Shown here: positions 60,056 to 64,000 of the stretch, piece after piece | Layout: every line of letters starts with the position of its first letter | How positions within the stretch are numbered: the first letter of the stretch is position 1 | NCBI RefSeq assembly: GCF_003460505.1 | Contig: NZ_QTVG01000003.1 | Coordinates: 124,001 to 188,000, forward strand | Length of the DNA stretch: 64,000 bases | Direction of reading: 5' to 3' | From: Eubacterium sp. AF36-5BH | GTDB taxonomy: Bacteria > Bacillota > Clostridia > Lachnospirales > Lachnospiraceae | Made by a program: the position numbers and the translations under genes | Notes under the pieces: generated by a model | What the model was told of the DNA's origin: nothing | Seen by the model: only the letters and a program-made list of their open reading frames with translations | Database searches by the model: none

Positions 60056-62284
60056 CTACGCTTTAAAATCAAATTGTATATTAATTTTTTTGAATTTCTG
60101 TGAACTGTTTATAACATCTTCTAAATAATTTTTTAATTGGATAATTCCCTGTCTGCTGTCACTTTTTAAGTAAATTATTTTTCGGTATATGTCATTTATT
60201 TTTCCTACAGGTGGATCTGCCGGTCCAATAACAAACAGTTCCTTAAAATATTTATCTTTGTAATTCTTTATTATTTCCACTAAATAATTAGTAACTTCTA
60301 TTAATTGCTTCTGTTCTCTTCCCTGAAGTAAAATGGAAACCATGTTCGATACCGGCGGATACTTCATAAGTTTTCTGTAAGCAATTTCTTCTTCATAGAA
60401 TTCTTCATAATTTTGTCTGCCTGCTGTTTCGATGCTGTAATTGTCAGGTGAATAGGTCTGGACAATGGCAATGCCCGGCAATTCACCTCTACCGGCTCTA
60501 CCTGCTGCCTGGCAAATAAGTTGAAATGTTCTTTCATTTGCACAATAGTCTGATGAATACAATGACATGTCAGCTGCAATTACACCTACTAAGGTAACTC
60601 CCGGAAAGTCATGACCTTTTACAATCATTTGTGTGCCAACTAAAATATCAGCTTCTCTGTTAGCAAAGGCTGATAAAATTTCGTCATGCCCACCTTTTTT
60701 TGAAGTTGTGTCTGCATCCATTCGCAAAACTTTTGCGTGAGGAAACATTTTCTTTACGGCAGTTTCAATTTGCTGGGTTCCTATTCCAAAACCGCCCAAA
60801 TATTTAGAACCACATTTTGGACAAAGTGTAGGCATATTTTCTGTATGACCACAATAATGGCAAACTAACTTTCTGTTTCTATGAAGTTTTAACGTTACGT
60901 CACAATGGGGACACTTTATTGCTTCACCACAATCTCTACAGGACACAAATCCTGCATAGCCCCTTCTATTTATAAACAACATTGTCTGTTGCTTTTTTTC
61001 TAATCTGTCTTTTATCAAATTCTGTAATTCAATACTAAAAATAGATTTATTTTCATTCTTTAATTCTTCTCTTAAATCAACTACATGTACTTCCGGTAAA
61101 TTACCTTTCTCTCTTTTGTTTAATACATGTAGCTTATACGCGCCATTTTTTGCCCTATAGTAAGATTCTACAGAAGGTGTGGCTGATCCTAATACTAACG
61201 TTGCTCCCACGTCTTTTGCTCTTTTTATTGCCACTTCCGTTGCATGATACTTAGGCACTGATTCACTTTTATAGGCACTTTCATGTTCCTCGTCAATTAT
61301 TATTAAACCTAAATTCTTAAAAGGTGTAAACAACGCTGATCTTGGACCTATCATTATGTCAACATCACCGTTTTTTGCTCTTTCAAACTGATCGTATCTC
61401 TCACCTTTTGACAATCTTGAATTAATAATTGAAACTCTGTCACCAAACCTTCTTGTAAATCTCATTACAGTTTGGTATGTTAATGCAATCTCCGGTATTA
61501 AAACTATTACCGCTTTTCCTTTACTGATTGTATAGTCAATTAAATCTATATATACTTCTGTTTTTCCACTTCCTGTAATTCCATGGATTAAATGAATATT
61601 GGGCTTACTGTCCTTTCTGAAATCCATAGTTTTTTTTATGTTTTCTGAAACCTGTCTTTGCTGTTCATTTAAAATAATATCATATGCTTTTTGCTCAATT
61701 TTTTTAACAGGATTTCTATAGCCTGTGTCAGTTTCTATTATAATATCTCCAAGCTGTTCCATTGCTTTTAATGTGCCTGCTGATATATTTAATTTATCCA
61801 CAACCAGATTCTTTGATAATCTGTCTGTGTTACTTAATTCATTTAAAAGTCTGACTCTTGCTTTTGCGTTTTTCTTCGTATATGTCTGAATTTTTTCTTC
61901 TAACTGTTCCTTAGATAAATTAAGAACAATGGTTTTCTTCTCAATACCTCGTACTGTTTGTTTTACAGGTATTACTGTTTTTAGTGCCTGATTCATAGTT
62001 GAACCGTAGTTTTCCTTTATCCACCAGGCAAGTTTAATCAACTCTCCCTCAACTGATGTAGCATTTTCTACAACAGAATGAATTGGTTTCATTTTACTTA
62101 CATCAAAGCCGGGGGTATCTGTTATTTCAATAACATATCCTGAAATAAGTCTGTTTCCTCTTCCAAAAGGAATCATTACGGCTGTTCCTACGGATATTTT
62201 ATCTTCAAGTTCTTTAGGTATGATGTATCCGAAAGGACGGTCTAATTTTTCATGTGAAATATCAACTATTATATTTGCAAACAT
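60056..62284 (-). CDS. priA: Primosomal helicase PriA
   Basis: 742 residues. N-terminal DNA-fork-binding domain, DEAH helicase with Walker A G-I-T-G-S-G-K-T-E and I-D-E-E-H, and eight zinc-binding cysteines as four C-x2-C pairs (C-R-D-C, C-P-H-C, C-H-Y-C, C-P-K-C) near 440-490. It restarts replication at stalled forks. AAAGGAT precedes the ATG. It is the first gene of the conserved priA-def-fmt run and follows folD by 55 bases. Confidence 0.97.
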   Translation of the reverse strand: MFANIIVDISHEKLDRPFGYIIPKELEDKISVGTAVMIPFGRGNRLISGYVIEITDTPGFDVSKMKPIHSVVENATSVEGELIKLAWWIKENYGSTMNQALKTVIPVKQTVRGIEKKTIVLNLSKEQLEEKIQTYTKKNAKARVRLLNELSNTDRLSKNLVVDKLNISAGTLKAMEQLGDIIIETDTGYRNPVKKIEQKAYDIILNEQQRQVSENIKKTMDFRKDSKPNIHLIHGITGSGKTEVYIDLIDYTISKGKAVIVLIPEIALTYQTVMRFTRRFGDRVSIINSRLSKGERYDQFERAKNGDVDIMIGPRSALFTPFKNLGLIIIDEEHESAYKSESVPKYHATEVAIKRAKDVGATLVLGSATPSVESYYRAKNGAYKLHVLNKREKGNLPEVHVVDLREELKNENKSIFSIELQNLIKDRLEKKQQTMLFINRRGYAGFVSCRDCGEAIKCPHCDVTLKLHRNRKLVCHYCGHTENMPTLCPKCGSKYLGGFGIGTQQIETAVKKMFPHAKVLRMDADTTSKKGGHDEILSAFANREADILVGTQMIVKGHDFPGVTLVGVIAADMSLYSSDYCANERTFQLICQAAGRAGRGELPGIAIVQTYSPDNYSIETAGRQNYEEFYEEEIAYRKLMKYPPVSNMVSILLQGREQKQLIEVTNYLVEIIKNYKDKYFKELFVIGPADPPVGKINDIYRKIIYLKSDSRQGIIQLKNYLEDVINSSQKFKKINIQFDFKA

Positions 62285-62339
62285 ACAACCATCCTTTCAT
62301 TATAAACATCTTTTTTATGGCTAATAAGTGAATTAGCCT

Positions 62340-63185
62340 TTATTTGTTTAATTCTACACTTCTTAAGCAGTTCACTAATAACATTGTAACTGTCATAGGG
62401 CCAACGCCTCCCGGAACAGGAGTAATTGCACTTGCAACCTGTGAAACCGAATCAAAATCCACATCTCCACATAACTTGCCATTCTCATCTCTGTCCATAC
62501 CAACGTCAATTATTACAGCACCTTCTTTTACATAATCAGCTGTAACAAACTTAGCTTTTCCAATTGCGGCTATTAAAATATCTGCTCTCTTTGTTACTTC
62601 CTTTAAGTCTTTTGTTCTAGAATGAGCAATTGTAACTGTAGCATTTTCTTTTAACATTAACATTGACATTGGTTTACCAACAATGTTACTTCTGCCAATA
62701 ACAACACATTCCTTGCCTGAAATTTCAACATCTGTTCTTTTTAGCATTTCAATGATACCTGCCGGTGTACATGGAAGAAATGTTTCTTCACCAATAACCA
62801 TTTTACCAACATTTACAGGATGGAATCCATCAACATCCTTGTTACTGTCAATTGCAAGTAAAACTTTGCTTTCGTCAATGTGCTTTGGAAGTGGCAACTG
62901 TACTAAAATACCATTTACTGCCTTGTCTTCATTTAAGTCATTAACTACTTTTAAAAGTTCTTCTTCTGTTGTTTCTTCAGGAAGTGCTAATGTTCTTGAT
63001 GTAATGCCTACATATTCACATGCCTTTTCCTTATTCCTTACATAAACTGCTGATGCAGGGTCATTTCCAACTTTAACTACAGCTAACGTAATTTCAACTC
63101 CCTGCTTTTTGTATTCAGCTACTTTTTCTTTTAGTTCTTCTTTTATTTCTGCTGAAATAGCTTTTCCATCTATAATCTTTGCCAT
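62340..63185 (-). CDS. folD: Bifunctional methylene-THF dehydrogenase/cyclohydrolase
   Basis: 281 residues. It interconverts 5,10-methylene-THF and 10-formyl-THF. The catalytic Y-V-R-N-K (Tyr/Lys), substrate motif V-Q-L-P-L-P-K-H-I, and NADP motif G-R-S-N-I-V-G-K-P are in place, ending [18 protein letters not shown] precedes the ATG. A large inverted-repeat structure lies in its leader, and fhs, the other 10-formyl-THF enzyme, is upstream. Confidence 0.97.
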   Translation of the reverse strand: MAKIIDGKAISAEIKEELKEKVAEYKKQGVEITLAVVKVGNDPASAVYVRNKEKACEYVGITSRTLALPEETTEEELLKVVNDLNEDKAVNGILVQLPLPKHIDESKVLLAIDSNKDVDGFHPVNVGKMVIGEETFLPCTPAGIIEMLKRTDVEISGKECVVIGRSNIVGKPMSMLMLKENATVTIAHSRTKDLKEVTKRADILIAAIGKAKFVTADYVKEGAVIIDVGMDRDENGKLCGDVDFDSVSQVASAITPVPGGVGPMTVTMLLVNCLRSVELNK

Positions 63186-63213
63186 TTCTTCTCCTTTTTA
63201 GTTCTGTTTTACT

Positions 63214-63350
63214 ATTTTGAGAATAAACAAATTAACGAAAGCACGCTTCCACTGCTTCCAGCTCGTAGCGGTTCTGTAAAGCTGCTTTCGTCACCTTTAT
63301 GAACCGACGGCTTCCAAGCACTTTCTTATAATGTTGTTTATTCTCAAAAT
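63214..63350 (-). ncRNA. Structured intergenic element between fhs and folD
   Basis: A perfect 17-bp inverted repeat, ATTTTGAGAATAAACAA (63214-63230) and its complement (63334-63350), encloses 103 GC-richer bases. Inside, on minus, ACGAAAGCA/TGCTTTCGT (9 bp) and CGGTTC/GAACCG (6 bp) are both perfect but interleaved, so they are either exclusive or a pseudoknot. GCTTCCA occurs three times on plus. It ends 28 bases before folD. It does not match the ZTP or THF riboswitch consensus I know. A new regulatory RNA or a MITE-like insertion are the two readings. Confidence 0.5.
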
Positions 63351-63419
63351 TTTCAAAACATACATTTTCTTATTTGTTCCACAGACAATGCGGTATACTT
63401 GAGCAACTCTGGAGTAATT

Positions 63420-64000
63420 CTAGAATAATCCTTGAATTTTTCCGTCGTCTGTTAAGTTGATTTCGTATGCTGCCGGTTTCTTTGATAAGCCAGGCATTGT
63501 CATTACGTTGCCTGTAAGTACAACTACAAAGCCTGCACCTGCTGAAATATATACGTCTCTTATGTTAATCTTGAATCCTGTAGGTCTTCCTAACTTACTT
63601 CTGTCATCTGATAATGAGAACTGAGTTTTGGCCATACATACAGGATAATCGCTGTATCCAAGTTTGTTTACGTTTGCAATTGCTTTTTCTGCTTCAGGTG
63701 AGTATGTAACTCCATCTGCACCGTAAATTTCTTTTGCAATTGTTTCAATTTTTTCTTTAATTGGCATATCATCAGGATATAAAGGTGCATAGTTTGAAGG
63801 TTTTGTTTCTATTGTTTCTATAACCTTTTCTGCTAATGCGATTCCGCCTTCTCCACCTTTTGCCCAAACTTCTGCTAATGCGAATTCACATCCTCTTTCT
63901 TCACAGAAGTTCTTAATGTATTCATATTCTGCTTCTGTATCTGTAATAAACTGGTTTAATGTTACTACTACAGGCACACCGAATTTCTGTAAGTTTTCAA
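63420..64000 (-). CDS. fhs: Formate--tetrahydrofolate ligase, 3' part
   Basis: The C-terminal ~193 codons of an enzyme of about 556 residues; the frame runs on past the window edge. Recognisable are [34 protein letters not shown] and the end M-T-M-P-G-L. It makes 10-formyl-THF from formate and ATP, the entry to the one-carbon pool used by folD and fmt. No T-rich terminator is obvious directly after the stop, so readthrough to folD is possible. Confidence 0.95.
   Translation of the reverse strand, partial: ENLQKFGVPVVVTLNQFITDTEAEYEYIKNFCEERGCEFALAEVWAKGGEGGIALAEKVIETIETKPSNYAPLYPDDMPIKEKIETIAKEIYGADGVTYSPEAEKAIANVNKLGYSDYPVCMAKTQFSLSDDRSKLGRPTGFKINIRDVYISAGAGFVVVLTGNVMTMPGLSKKPAAYEINLTDDGKIQGLF

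Noticed and set aside
63186..63419. ZTP (pfl) or THF riboswitch upstream of folD
   Set aside because: The conserved blocks of those aptamers as I know them are not present; the element is left as unassigned.

Overview
The window is a low-GC, low-redundancy Firmicutes chromosome segment. The clostridial sporulation operon spoIIGA-sigE-sigG, AddAB instead of RecBCD, an AroD-AroK fusion, glutamine-dependent NadE, and secreted proteins ending in very Lys-rich fibronectin-like modules all point to a gut-type Lachnospiraceae (Clostridia). Genus cannot be read from the sequence alone. Nearly everything is on the minus strand; only a small membrane protein (8480), aroE (29812) and ychF (49522) are on plus. 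I see no rRNA, tRNA, transposase, prophage or CRISPR array.

Layout. 0-8.2 kb: an S66 carboxypeptidase and the addB-addA recombination nuclease. 8.4-12.7 kb: a small membrane protein, nadE, a leaderless SPOR amidase and a low-complexity lipoprotein. 12.8-14.9 kb: dapA-dapB behind a sigma-A promoter and a lysine riboswitch with terminator. 15.0-26.5 kb: an accessory surface region with four paralogous GH128/Asl1-like glycoside hydrolases and three secreted carbohydrate-binding-like proteins, most carrying the same basic C-terminal module, plus a tandem-OB SSB-like gene. 26.6-31.5 kb: a D-2-hydroxyacid dehydrogenase, efp, divergent aroDK/aroE and yqeG. 31.5-35 kb: nrdR, ymxH, sigG, sigE, spoIIGA. 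35-48 kb: prfC, ftsZ and the dcw cluster (mraZ, rsmH, ftsL, two class B PBPs, mraY, murD, ftsW, ftsQ). 48.3-52.4 kb: lgt, ychF, rpe, rsgA. 52.6-64 kb: the conserved priA-def-fmt-(yugP)-rsmB-rlmN-stp-pknB run, preceded by folD and the 3' part of fhs.

How the genes fit together. The dcw block supplies peptidoglycan precursors and the divisome; the PASTA kinase/phosphatase pair next to the translation-start genes (fmt, def) and one-carbon genes (fhs, folD) is the usual Firmicutes growth-control arrangement. spoIIGA activates pro-SigmaE, and sigG follows in the forespore. The 15-26.5 kb region is the part that is not housekeeping: its hydrolases keep both catalytic glutamates and probably act on a beta-glucan-like polymer at the cell surface, but no transporter or regulator is beside them.

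Points most worth a second look: the hydrolase/binding-protein array and its shared promoter motif; two genes (rsgA, spoIIGA) whose reading frames indicate AUU and AUA start codons; a 137-bp structured element between fhs and folD bounded by a perfect 17-bp inverted repeat; and small dispersed intergenic repeat families.
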